Shown piece by piece: positions 1-11,448 of a stretch of DNA of 64,000 nucleotides. Under the pieces are notes generated by a model. It searched no databases. It was not told the origin of the DNA and saw nothing but the letters and a program-made list of their open reading frames with translations. The stretch's first letter is position 1, and each line of letters starts with the position of its first letter. This DNA comes from Diphasiastrum complanatum. Taxonomy: Eukaryota; Streptophyta; Lycopodiopsida; Lycopodiales; Lycopodiaceae. A program made the translations under genes and the position numbers. The DNA lies in assembly GCA_029204225.1 (NCBI GenBank), contig CM055094.1, positions 9,467,234 to 9,531,233 of the forward strand. The letters are read 5' to 3'.

Positions 1-3000
1 GGATGATCAGGGAGGTACTTTACATACCAGGTTTGAAGAAAAATCTACTTTCTGTTGGAGTCATTACTGATCAAAAGTTGAAAGTAGAATTCGTCCATGA
101 TCGTTGTTTTGTGAAGGATGCGAACCAAAAGTTCAAAGTTATTGCGAATGGAGTAAGAGAGCCCAATACAAAATTGTACAGGTTGAATGCTACAATCAAG
201 GGGCAACATGGACTTGTATCATCCGTTCCTTCGCAAACTGAGTTGTGGCACAAGAGGCTTGGTCACTTGAACTTGGGAAGCCTCAGTTTGATGAGAAAAT
301 TGGAGATGGTAACATGACTGCCTACCATAGAGGATCACTTGAAATCGATGTGCGAATCTTGTGTATATGGAAAGCAGCATCGAGAGAAGTTCAATAAAGG
401 GGTTATTGCAAGAGCAAAGAACATCTTGGATTTAATCCACACAGATTTATGCGGGCCTATGAGGACCATGTCCTTAGGAAAAGCCTTCTATTTCATGATC
501 TTTATTGATGATATGTCATGTAAGACGTGGATCAGATGCTTTTGATAACTTCAAGAACTTCAAAAACTTGGTCGAAAATCAGACAGGTAAGAAGATCAAA
601 GTCCTAAGATCAGATAGTGGAGGTGAGTGTATAAGTCTAATGACTTCAATGATCTTTGTGATCAATGTGGGATTAAAAGACAATTTACGCAAGCTCATAC
701 TCCTGCTCTCAATGGTGTAGCTGAGCGCAAAAATCGTACGATTGTGGAAAGTGCCAGATCTATGCTAGTTGAGATGAAACTACCAAAATATTTTTGGTCA
801 TAAGCATGTGGCACGACAGCCTATCTTCAAAATAGAAGTCCTACCATTGCCATACCAAAAATAACACCTGAGGAAGCATTCACAAAGAAGAAGCCAAAGG
901 TGAACCACTTGCGAATCTTTGGATGTAAGGCCTTTGTACATATTCCTAAGGAAGAGAGACGTAAACTTGATGTAAAAGCTATCAAGTGCATATTCCTAGG
1001 ATATGATGATCGCGTGAAGGGCTATAGATGTTTTGATCCAGTCGAAAACAAAATCCATATAAGCCGAGATGTTATCTTTGATGAATCCAAGATGTATGAA
1101 GACTAGGATGCTGAGAAGATAGACACATCCAATGGGAAAGATGATATAGTGAGGATACCACCTGATGATGATCCATTCATTGACCTTTCGAGTGATGAAC
1201 ATGAGGATACATCTCAAGATACTACTACTCAACCTCAAGAAACAGGTTGGAGAGGTAGGGACAAACCTTTTGGTGCAAGAAGGATTGAAGTTGCAGGTGA
1301 CAAACACAAGGAGAAGGATGTACCGTGGGATACATTTTCACTAGGAAGCCGATCACCTGACAGAAAGCTCCCTAAGTGGTTTGAGAGATTGATGGAGAGC
1401 CGCGACATAGATGACTTTCTAGGATCATCTAACCAGGGAGAGCTACGAAGATCAACAAGAGAGAAGATACTACTTGAAAGGTGTGAAGCAAATTATGCTC
1501 TTTTATCTAGCATTATTCAAAGCAAAGAACCTTTGACTTATAATGAAGCGAAGGATGATGATATTTGGATCAAGGCCATGGGAGAGGAGATGGAGTCAAT
1601 TGCTAAGCATAGCACATGGGACTTAGTAGACCCACCAGTTGGCAAGAAACCCATTGGTTGCAAATGGGTATACAGAACTAAGTACCATGCAGATGGAAGC
1701 ATAGCAAAGCACAAAACAAGATTGGTAATCAAAGGGTACGCACAAAATAAAGGCATTGACTATGAGGAGACCTTTGCGCCGGTTTGTAAGTGGAATACTC
1801 TACGTCTACTTATTGCTTTAGCTTCACATTTTGGTTGGCCTTTGCATCAGATGGATGTGAAATCTACTTTTCTAAATGGTGAGTTAGAAGAAGAAGTGTT
1901 CATGGATCAATCTGAAGGCTTTGTAACAAAAGGACAGGAAAATAAAGTATGTCGTTTGAAGAAAGCACTTTATGGTCTTAAACAAGCACCACGTGCGTGG
2001 TATAGCAGGATTGATGCCTACTTTCGTTCAAAGGGGATGATGAGAACACATTCTGATCCAAATCTATATGTCTTATGCTTTGATGGTATGGTTGCTTTGA
2101 TTGCTCTTTATGTTGATGACTTGATTATTACGGGAAATAATCAAGAGATGATAGACATGATCAAGAAAGACCTCATGGAACAATTTGAGATGACGAATCT
2201 CATCCTGATGCATTATTGCCTTGGAGTAGAAGTGCGACAAAAGGACATGAAGTGGGTTTAACACAGGTGAAATATGTCAAAGAGTTGCTGCACAGTTTTA
2301 GGTTGCAGGATTGCAAACCAGTAAATACTCCTATTGAACCAGGTAAAAAGCTTTCTAAGCTTGATGAATCACAGTCATTTGATGCTACGCTATATAGACA
2401 GTTAGTAGGGAGCTTAATTTACCTTACCACAACTAGACCAGATATATGCTATGCTGTTGGCATTGTAAGTCAGTTTATGGCAGCACCTACGGAAACGCAT
2501 TGGAAAGCAGCTAAACGCATTTTGCGGTATGTGAAAGGCACTTCAGAGTATGGCTTGATTTACAGGAAGCATGATGGTTTACCTGAGTTGTGTGGCTATG
2601 TGGATGCGGACTTGGGAGGTGACTATGATGATCGTAGATCCACCACAGGATATATATTCCAGTTTTGTGGTAATTGCTTTTCCTGGTCTAGTAAGAAGCA
2701 AAGTACAATTGCTCTTTCCACCACAGAAGCAGAGTATAAGGCAATGTGTAGTGCTGCACAAGAAGCTATATGGTTGAGACAAATCTTGGAAGAAATTGGC
2801 ATGAAGCAGAAAAATCCCACGACTTTACATAGCGACAGTCAGAGTGGCATTCAGCTAGCAAAGAATCCAGTGTTCCATGCAAGAACTAAACACATTGAGA
2901 TTCAATATCACTTCATACGTGAGAGGCTGCTGAGTTGTGAAATTCATGTTGTTCATTGTAGCACAGAAGAACAACTAGCTGATATTTTCACTAAACCACT

Positions 3001-3112
3001 TACTGGAGAAAAGTTTGATAAGTTTAGATCAAAGCTTTCTGTATTTAAAGTTTTTTGACTTTAAAGCTATGTATATGACTGTATAAAATGTGACTCTACT
3101 TTAAGGGAGAGA
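1..3112 (+). pseudogene. Ty1/copia polyprotein remnant (GAG-pre-integrase, integrase, RT, RNase H)
   Basis: The 5' part of the element lies outside the window. Domains read in pol order. A GAG-pre-integrase motif (LWHKRLGHL) lies near 243-280. The integrase zinc site (CESCVYGK) is near 348-372, and the DDE core shows HTDLCGP near 440, RSDSGGE near 608 and a NGVAERKNRT block near 710-740. The reverse transcriptase at about 1530-2260 has KWVYRTKYH, LYGLKQAPRAWY and the catalytic YVDD near 2110. RNase H at about 2240-3057 has TEAEYKA and ends LADIFTKPL. An in-frame TGA at 315, frameshifts near 520 and 640, a stop near 802, a TAG near 1104 and a frame change near 2240 break it. It cannot make a full polyprotein. 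Order PR-IN-RT-RH is diagnostic of copia rather than gypsy. Confidence 0.93.
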
Positions 3113-3571
3113 GTTAGAATTAAAGTTAGAATCATTGTGTTACTGTACTGTGGGTCCTATCAGTGGATAAGGATCAGTTGGCCTCGCCACGAGGCAAGTC
3201 GATGGGACACACATCCCGCCAACGACAACCTGGGTCATGCATGAGTTGCCTGAGTGAACAACTATATGTACAGTGTAATTTCATTTTGAAAAACACAGTT
3301 ACTATGTGAGCTTGCTGAGGAGAGTGATTTTCTGTCTGTGTTACTGTGTAGCATGATTTGTGTTCCTGTGCAAAGCAAATTCTAAGTATTTTTACTTAGT
3401 TTTTTCATGTGTATGTAAGAAAATTGCTTGTCTTTGGATGATCATAACTTTTTGTGTGTATATAGCTCTTTCAAATACGAGTTGATCTAGCATAAATGGA
3501 TCTTGTGCAAACTCACATGCGTGGAGGTCGTGGTAGATGATTGAAAGGTTCTCAAATCTCACATTTTAACA
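3113..3571 (+). repeat. 3' LTR of the first copia element
   Basis: The RNase H frame ends at 3058. A purine tract (AAGGGAGAGAG, about 3103-3113) follows, which is the expected polypurine primer site. The sequence then starts TTAGAATTAAAG and runs to TTTTAACA at 3571. The right edge is fixed because the next bases reopen a different copia reading frame (DLGLLHYYLG). The first base pair of the usual TG terminus is degenerate. The other LTR is outside the window, so the ends come from one side only. Confidence 0.65.
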
Positions 3572-4438
3572 AGATTTAGGACTACTGCACTATTACCTAG
3601 GAGTAGATGGTTTGGCATAAGAATGATGGTATTGCACTCACACAAACACAATATGTGCATGAGGTTCTTAAGTTCTTCAAGATGAGTGATAGTAAGCTAG
3701 TGTCTACGCCAGTTGAAGTTGGTAAGAATATATGGAGTGAGGATGAGATTGAACTAGTAGATGCAACACTATGGCATCAACTAGTTGGACGCTTGATTTA
3801 TTTCAATACTACATGACTTGGACATTACTTATGTTGTTAGCCTAGTGAGTTAGCTTTTGGAAATACCTAGGAAAGGGCATTGAGAATCTACGAAGAGGAT
3901 TCTACGTTATGTAAAGGGAACAATAATTTATGGTTTGATTTATGAGGACAACATAGTTTGTTGATATTACATAATTTTGTAGATGCAGATTGGGGCAAGT
4001 AGCATAGATGACAGGAGGTCTACCACATGCTATCTCGTCTATTTTGGTAAGTGTTATTTCTCTCGCTCAAGCAAGAAGTAAGAAACAATTGATCTATCCA
4101 CTATAGAAGTGAAATACAAAGCATTATATTCGACAACACGAGGCAATATGGCTACGAAGGATGTTAGAAGACAATGGTATCTCACAGATTGAGCTTACCA
4201 TGATCATGAGTGACCATTAGCGAAAAATTTTGTGTTCTATGCAAGAAATAAACACCTATAGATTAAGTACCAATTCAATAGAGAAAAGCTTTTATTTAAA
4301 GAAATTGATGTGGTACATTGTAGGACCAAGGATCTGTCAACTACATATTTACTAAGCCATTAGATAGATTGAAGTTCTTTTTAAAGAAAAAAGCCCAATA
4401 AATGTAGAATAAACCAGGGCTTAAGAGCGAGTGTCAAA
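3572..4438 (+). pseudogene. Older copia RT/RNase H fragment interrupted by the first element
   Basis: Translation from about 3574 gives DLGLLHYYLGVDG and then ALTQTQYVHEVLKFFKM and LVGRLIYFNTT, the RT-RNase H connection of copia elements. Downstream, RNase H text can be followed only in pieces through 4438, with many stops and shifts (for example TKPLDRLKFFLK near 4350). It is far more decayed than the copia element to its left. Because the frame starts abruptly at the LTR edge, the left element most simply inserted into this one. No protein is expected. Confidence 0.8.
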
Positions 4439-4720
4439 TGTTAGAAGCCTAGTTTACTACTTGCTAGACACACATCATTATAATCAGCAATTTTTCATTT
4501 TACCTGTTCATGCATCAAGTGTGAGTGCCACATAGTTAGATTGAGTTAGGACAATCATCCCGTAACAAGGATTGCCATGCCATGCACCAATATCCCCCAG
4601 AAATTAGAGTTGCATATATGTACTTTTCCTTGTTCATTATGCTAATCAGAGTTTTGGAGTTGGTGTGTGCTTTCTCTTTGTGTCATGTGCCAAATCCCAA
4701 ACTAATAGCAATAACAATGA
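4439..4720 (+). repeat. Probable LTR remnant of the older copia fragment
   Basis: Begins TGTTAGAAGCC directly after the decayed RNase H region and a weak purine stretch, the position and start expected for a copia 3' LTR. I cannot see the right end; 4720 is a guess, as no second LTR copy is present to compare. Confidence 0.4.
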
Positions 4721-4985
4721 AGTAAAGCTAAAAGCAAGAGGAGAACAAGACAATCAAGATAGCATGTCCATAGAAAGCTAGAAACATGAAGATCACCATA
4801 GAATTACATTAGTGATGGAAAGAATAGTACAAGCTATGAACATGAGCATTGATTCATGTGGATAGGGCACATGAGACCTAGCAATGGAGATCCCTATGGC
4901 TCACATCACAAGGAGGAAGCAAGAAGCTCTCACTTGCAAATGAGCCAAAAGATTCACAAATTGATATCTCTTGCTTGGTTATAGA

Positions 4986-5184
4986 TGTTGGAATTCGATG
5001 CTCAACCTCAAATCCATTCAGTAATGAGCAGAGTGCAAATTTTCAGTCTCACTATTGTATCATTTCATTGTGCATTTGTCTGAATCATTCCTTTTGAACG
5101 TTCTGCTATTTTTTGTGTTGTGCTTTTGATCCTACACACCAAGCTTGCTCACCAGCTTCCGCTCATTCTCACTGATTTTCGACA
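4986..5184 (+). repeat. 5' LTR of the Gag-only element
   Basis: TG...CA termini. The last roughly 155 bases (from 5030) match 6569-6718 with a few substitutions and small indels. The first roughly 45 bases align poorly to the right LTR. Confidence 0.8.
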
Positions 5185-5200
5185 TGGTATCAGAATGGGA
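5185..5200 (+). promoter_or_regulatory. Primer-binding site, initiator Met-tRNA type
   Basis: TGGTATCAGAATGGG starts at the base after the 5' LTR. It matches the plant initiator-methionine tRNA 3'-end complement (TGGTATCAGAGC...) for its first ten bases. Confidence 0.75.
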
Positions 5201-5328
5201 TGTTCAATAATCTGTATTTCTATTGCGGATTATGAAGTCTTGTTTATATCAAGACGTTGTTCTAGCAAGCGCGCGACCAACAATATTCTGAAATAGTTGT
5301 ATCTACCAACGATCGTGACTCAACCAGA

Positions 5329-6350
5329 ATGGATCTACCTTCTAGTTCCTCTATCATCGAGAGACTCGATGGAAGTAACTACCATATCTGGAAGTTCAAA
5401 ATGAAGACCATACTATAAGCCAAGGAACTGTGGGACATCGTTGATGGCACATATGTTAAACTAGAGGGTGATGCAGCTACTATCACTAAATGGAAACTGA
5501 AAGATGGCAAGGCATTTGTCGACATCACTCTCAACATCAGAGACACTCAAATCATTCACATAAGTGCTGCTCAGACTGCTAAGGATGCATGGGACATCCT
5601 AGCAAATCTCCATGGTATCAGGGATACCACATCCAAATTACATTTGAGGAAGAAATTATTCAACATAAAGATGTCTGAAGCGGAAAGTGTCTCGAGCCAT
5701 CTCATCACTTTCAAAATCCTTCTGGAGCAATTGGTTGCAACTGGCTCACTTATTGAAGATTCCGATGCTGTTATGACTCTATTATTGAGTCTTCCTAAAG
5801 CCTATGAAAATCGGGTCATGACAATTTCAATTCAGGAGCATCTTACCCTTTCAAGAGTGATTTCACTGCACCTACAAGAGGAAGTCAGAAAATCTGCAAC
5901 CTCCTCAGGCTCAAGGTCGGATCCTCAAGTTCTATATTCAAAAATTCAGAAGTTTAGATCAAACAGATCTACACAATCAGAATATCCTGACAAGAAGAGC
6001 AATATGCATCTTGACTCGAATTCTGGCTCAGGATCAAATTTTGGTCCTGGGTCGAATTTTGGCTCAAGGTCAATTCGGATTCTTCATCATTCCAATCAAA
6101 ATAGAACCTATTCTACAAATATTGTAAGAGAATTGGCCATCTTATCAGGGACTACATAACTTTTAAATTCAACAATGAGAAAAACTAGCAGTTCCAACAA
6201 CAAGCAAATTCTGCTTCAGCCAATTTTTCGATCCAACAACAAGATGAAGATGAAGCAGCAGAATCAGACACTCATTTTTTCGAGTCATTGTATAATTTCT
6301 CGATATTTGTAAATTTCGATACTGTCGGCCGACCCAACGACTTCGTGTTG
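5329..6350 (+). pseudogene. copia-type gag (UBN2/DUF4219-like) with decayed zinc knuckle
   Basis: ATG at 5329 opens MDLPSSSSIIERLDGSNYHIWKF, the typical start of copia gag capsid (GSNY.IWK motif). An in-frame TAA at 5416 follows the 29th codon. The frame is then open to 6159 and includes WDILANLH, LRKKLFNIKM, LLSLPKAYENRV and LHLQEEVRKS, all standard gag landmarks. A frame change near 6115 leads to FYKYCKRIGHLIRDY, a CCHC knuckle that has lost its first and last Cys. A Gln-rich, acidic stretch ends near 6290. One stop and one shift make it non-functional here. Confidence 0.85.
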
Positions 6351-6488
6351 AAAGTCCTCCCGCTTTGTACATTCATTAACTGTAATGAGGCGGTTGTAAT
6401 AATTGCAACAAAAGGTGGTTGTAGATATTTTGTAGGATATCAATCATGGAATCTTCATCATAAAACTTCTTCTGATTATTTGAGCTTC

Positions 6489-6718
6489 TGTAGCCGGCGT
6501 TATCACGCTCAACGATTGTAAGCTGAAGTTATCACTTTAGTATTGTACTCATTGTTTGATATCAATTAGAGTGCAAATTCTCAGTCTCACTACTGTATCG
6601 TTTCATTGTGCATTTGTTTGAATCATTCATTTTGAACGTTCCGTTGTTGTTTGTGGCGCTTCCGATCCTACACCAAGCTTGCTCACCAGCTTCCGCTCAT
6701 TCCCACTAATTTTCGACA
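6489..6718 (+). repeat. 3' LTR of the Gag-only element
   Basis: The right end is exact (TTCGACA at 6711-6718, then the target duplication). The left end is approximate. TGTAGCCGG at 6489 may correspond to TGTTGG of the left copy, and the interval up to 6568 carries extra bases compared with the 5' LTR. Confidence 0.65.
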
Positions 6719-6723
6719 ATAGA

Positions 6724-9092
6724 CAATGCTCTCACTTAACTTAACCTAACTATCTTGAGGGATAGTTAGCCCGAGGGCCTAAAGAGAAAACTGCCTTGAT
6801 CTTAAGGCTAATAGCTTATTTTGGGCCTACAATGCTTACATTGGATATTATCTTGCATGTATAAGCATGGATGTACTAAACAATACATGACACTCTGAAG
6901 TTTGCTTGGCTTTCTAATTGATAGTAGGTGGATATGTAGTATGCTACTCTATTCGATCTTGAACGAAAACCTACAATGAATAACTAATGAAGTAGTGACT
7001 TGAATCAATTTATTGGTCAATGTTTGAATCACTTTCTGACATGTTTGATTGAAAGAACTTCTTTTTGAAGTAAACATAGGTCATAATATTCTCTATCTAC
7101 ATCTGCACCATTTTTATAAATCAAATAACAAATGATGACTCAAAAGGATTCTTGATTTTCTTGATATTATAACCAAATATAAGTCAAACATTATGTAATG
7201 ATGCATATTTTACTACTACATTCAAAAGAGAACTCAAATAAAGTTTTGTTGTAATGTGTTTTGAATCACCATCATGTACTTTATTTATTTATTTAAGTTA
7301 TATGCTAGTGCCCCAAAGCACCAAGGGTAGTCTTAGCAAGGCTTATGTTACTTTATAAAGAGATGCTACACTTATTTTATGATGAGCAAGATGTTTTCCT
7401 CCCCCTCCATATGTGCTCGCTCCACTTGCCTTCCGTGAGATGCGGCATGACGCCACATGTGCGAGGACATGACCTCAAGTTTCTGGCCCACTTCATTTTG
7501 AATGTTAGTATGATTAGTTTATTTTACAAGTGGCTGCCCAAAATTGAACTGTAGCCACCGTTACTGTTCAGCACACATGGATATACACCCTTGGGCCATG
7601 TGAACATAAAATCTTTGAAAAGTAAAAAAAAGCATCTTTACAAAAGTCCTTTTTGGATTCAAGAGTTCCCCTAATAGTTTGCCACATGGAGTTGTAATAT
7701 AAGTAAAGGCAGTTTACTTGATAAATTTGAAGTGCATCAAATTATGCAAAGAATTTCTTTCCTTTGAAGATTATGGTTTTAGCTTTGTGAATGAGTTGTT
7801 GTTTTATGGAAAAAGACCATAAAATAAAATGTGCAATTAGATTATCATTTGTGCAAACTACATGTGACACATTATGAGATATTAAAGTTTACAAAACTTT
7901 TCAAAAGCAGTTTACATTTCTATGTCCAGAAAGAATTTGGAACACCACATTACACCTTTTAAAAGTAAAATCTATGGACCATATAAAAAAATCTAGCCAT
8001 TATGTAAAATGCCAAGACAATCTTGTACGCTTGGAAAAAGTGTTTTTAGTGACCTTTACAGTCGTTTAATTATGGCTTCATCTAACGGCCTCATGAAAAT
8101 TTTATAACCGTGTCCATCACAGCGCAAAGTTGATTGCAACCGGCAAGGTGCAGGCTCTAATCCCAGCCGCTGCGTAGTGACATCTTAGGAGCTTGCTCAT
8201 CACTTGCCGTTGCCCAGATGGCGTTGCTAGGTTGTATATGTTATGTATAACCTACTAGTTGCGTTACTCTGTATACAAAAGATATATGGTCATAGAAACA
8301 TGCCCGTAGCAATAAAAATCCAACCTAGAGCATTTTGGAGAAAGATATGTTAGTTTAAAATTGCCTATGTCGGATGCTACCAAACTAGCCAAAGGTGGAG
8401 ATTACCATTAGATTGAAAGTCATGTAATCGACCAACATTCCTTGAAATGTTTGTGTACTATGTGCTTTGAATTCCCTTGAAATAACTTTATCATTGAGTG
8501 TTTTGTCTATTTTAAGAACGAAAATGGATATGACTAAGATTCAATAAGTTAAAAGAATGAAAATGGATATAACTATTTAGATGATGATTAAAGGACAAAG
8601 TGAATTGGTAGATATTAAGGTTATTATTTGGGTACACTTTTGCTTTTTCTTGTAAAAGATTGTTACAATTTTTTAAAAAAAATTCGTTTGATAAATCAAG
8701 TTGAATTTTATGCAAGAATTTAGTTTTGACAATCAAGGCCAACATGTTGATTTTGGTAAATGTTTTTATTGCAACCATGCTAGCACATGTTTGAACATCA
8801 CTTGGTGTCTCATTGAGATTTTGGTAGTCTCGTGCCCTTTGTATGTGCATTACTTGATGTACATTGTATAGTTCATAGCATCTAATCCCACCATATGTCA
8901 TGAGTGAAAGATTACAAAATAAAAAATCAAATTTGAACGTTTCTATAAGGCTTAACTTTTGGTATAGTATGGATTTTTTGTTGTAAGTAAAAGGAGCAGC
9001 TCTTGAAAAAAGCAAGGGAGACATTTGTCTATGGAAGTTTGTAATATGATGCATATATTAAATGCAAATATGCACTTCAAAATATTACATAT
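6724..9092. other. No gene seen; AT-rich intergenic DNA
   Basis: Only short, composition-driven open frames without recognisable motifs. A possible SINE-like unit at about 8105-8260 is listed separately. Confidence 0.6.
8105..8260 (+). repeat. Possible tRNA-derived SINE-like segment
   Basis: A GC-richer island in AT-rich DNA. GGCTCTAATCCC (about 8153-8164) resembles an RNA polymerase III B box (GGTTCGAATCCC), with a weak A-box-like stretch about 30 bases upstream. I see neither a tail nor target duplications, so this is tentative. Confidence 0.3.
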
Positions 9093-9100
9093 ATATGAAT

Positions 9101-9890
9101 CATAGTTGCACTGCATTTCTGGAAACGCGGTCAGAAACACGTTTCTGAATTCTGGAGACGTTTCTCAAAAACATTTTTTTTTGATTTTTTTTTGATTTTT
9201 TTGTGGGCAATATGGGTATCAGATGAAAGCTCTAATTAAGGCCATTATTTTTATGTATGTTGTTGAGCATTTCTGATAGAGTTCGGTCAAGTTTAGGTGC
9301 ATTAATCCACGTTGGATTCTGTCAAGGATAAAAATTCAAAACTGACCTCTAGCCTGTTCGTTATGATCACAGATGGTTCCAGTGGGACAAAGATAGCACT
9401 GTAGAGCAATTGTAAATCGCTTTTTGCTTTGGGGGGTGCGGCCCCCCGATCCCCCTGCTAGGGGGGGCTTCGGGGGGCGCCTGCACCCCCCCGTAGATAA
9501 AAATGGAGGCCCAAATGCGCGCCAATGAGGGCCCAATATTTATGCCCCCAACTGTATGCACATTGCACTCACATCTCCAGTGAAATGATTGCAAAAGTGA
9601 TCATCATCCATAGAGTTGATAATTCAAACTATAGCATTAACAATTATTGAGAACCAGAGCAAATAAAAACCAAATAGCTACTGAAAATAAGATCTATTTG
9701 TGCCCTATCTACTACACTTTTGGGAGGCAAAACGCTGGTTTGACCATTGCTCTTCTAAAAAAATTTCAGCCATAAGCTACTTTTCCAATTTTTTTTTTCC
9801 TTTTTTTGCGATTCTATACCAGAAACGCGTTTTTGTTTTTCGCGATTCTAGAAACGTGTTTGCCCATAAACACATTTCTATGCAACTATG
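9101..9890. mobile_element. Non-autonomous hAT-like element with 8-bp target duplication
   Basis: Perfect 10-bp terminal inverted repeats CATAGTTGCA (9101-9110) and TGCAACTATG (9881-9890). They are flanked by a perfect 8-bp direct repeat ATATGAAT (9093-9100 and 9891-9898). An 8-bp duplication is the hallmark of hAT transposons. Imperfect inverted similarity continues inward through motifs such as AGAAACACGTTTCT, TTCTAGAA and GCGATTCTA. No transposase is encoded. A GC-rich hairpin sits in the middle. It shares GGCAATATGGGTATCAG with the element at 41635-41886. Confidence 0.82.
9431..9494. repeat. GC-rich fold-back hairpin inside the hAT-like element
   Basis: Nested complementary arms: GGGGGGTGC near 9431 pairs with GCACCCCCC near 9482-9491, and GCCCCCCGA near 9441 pairs with TCGGGGGGC near 9470-9478. 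The G/C runs stand out from flanking AT-rich DNA. Confidence 0.7.
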
Positions 9891-10014
9891 ATATGAATAT
9901 TTGTTCTCTAGTATTGCACAGAAAAAAAAAAGGTGTTACACTAATTATTTTTTCATAAAGTTGCCATACCAAAAAGTAGATACCATGCTATATGTATGTG
10001 TAAAGATATCATAT

Positions 10015-10068
10015 TATGCTACTATGCTAACTGGTGGATATTATGCTACTATGCTAAGTGGTGGATAT
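10015..10068 (+). repeat. Tandem duplication of a 26-bp unit
   Basis: ATGCTACTATGCTAA followed by STGGTGGATATT occurs twice in a row with one difference. Confidence 0.75.
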
Positions 10069-11410
10069 TTCACCATGTTCCAATACAAATGATTTGATAA
10101 AAAAATATGAATCAATAAGTTTCATCATGAAATTGACACGGATAAGATGAGTCATATTCCAATGCTACATTTTGGGTACCTATTGGATGATAAAGTATAT
10201 AGTACATCTGAAAATGACATGGTGCTCAATATTTTGAAGAGAACAACTTTACATCAAAATTTTGAAAAAGCTTGTCTAATCCCTAAAAACTTGTAAAGTT
10301 TGATAAGAGAAAAGACAAGTAATTTTTTCTTAACAAAAAATAAGAAAATAGTGCAACATCAAGTGGAACATGTAGGCCATGACTGCTACTTAAGTCATTT
10401 TCTAAATTTAAAATGTAAGTTGCTTTTCAAAATTCACAAGAGCCAAATAAAAAATCACTCAAATTCACACCATTGCTATTCATCTCTAATGGAAATGTTA
10501 CAAAGCATACAATATCATTTTCTAAGGTCATGCTCACCCTCTAAGTTGATGAAGTGAGATTCTACAAAAAATAATTGCTTAAGACCCTTTTTATCAGATA
10601 GTGTGCCACACACGTCAATGGGGACAGTTCCACTCTAAAGATAATAGAGTGGATGCTTTTTTGATATTTTTCACGCCTTTCATGTGTCTTATTTCTAAGA
10701 ATGTATCTTCTAACTACAATGTAATTTGTGTAATAGTGTCATTGATTCACACAAAATGTACAACATGCATAAATCCTTCATTCTCAAATACAAATTAAAC
10801 ATGAGGTCTATGGCCTAGATAAGTAGAAAATATCATAATATTGTAATATTCCAACTTGTAGCACACTATTGGGACTTTTATTAACTTGTATACTTATATT
10901 TTGTTTGAAAGTTTGAAGGAGAGTTATATTTTCACTTACAAATCCAATTTTTTACTTGTTTTGTAAATACACATCACATCTGCATGGTCCAAACACCAAG
11001 CTAGCATTTTCATGTGAATATTTTTACTATGAAAGGCCAAGGTACAAAAGTTGATGCATTGTACATTGTAATGATATCATCAAGGCTTTATCGAATCATG
11101 TATTTTGTCCTTCCATCCTTTTATTTTTACAACTATGAGCATGACACATGTATATATGTCCATGTCTAAGATGAATGTATTCAAAAGTTCTATGGATATG
11201 TACAACAATAGGATCCATGTGACTTGTTTTTGGTGAATGTGAATTAAAACATACTCTTATGAAACACTCATTAGCACTTATTAACAAAACGATCCACGAG
11301 ACCCTTTTATTTTATGAATGTAACTTGAAACATACTAAAATAGCAAAAAAGTGGGAGCAAGTCTATGAGTCATATTAGTATTGATTAACTAGTTTAAAAT
11401 AGATTACAAC

Positions 11411-11413
<3 letters not shown>

Positions 11414-11446
<33 letters not shown>
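11414..11446 (+). repeat. (TG)n microsatellite
   Basis: About 16 uninterrupted TG units. Confidence 0.95.

Positions 11447-11448
<2 letters not shown>

Larger units (their letters stand above)
4986..6718 (+). mobile_element. Complete Gag-only LTR retrotransposon (TR-GAG-like)
   Basis: The element is flanked by a perfect 5-bp direct repeat ATAGA (4981-4985 and 6719-6723), the target duplication size of LTR retrotransposons. It has a left LTR starting TGTTGG and ending TTCGACA (5184), a primer-binding site right after it, a gag reading frame with a decayed zinc knuckle, and a right LTR ending TTCGACA (6718). There is no protease, integrase, RT or RNase H and only about 1.1 kb between gag start and the right LTR. 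A gag-only non-autonomous element is therefore the best description. It must have been mobilised by proteins of a full-length relative. LTR identity over the shared roughly 155 bp is high but not complete, so the insertion is not recent. Confidence 0.85.

Noticed and set aside
8512-9054. 180-codon minus-strand open frame
   Set aside because: Composition follows the AT-rich DNA (Phe, Asn, Leu, His rich), with no motif, no neighbour support and no splice-consistent extension.
11414-11446. TG repeat as a regulatory element
   Set aside because: Simple microsatellite far from any gene; nothing supports a function.
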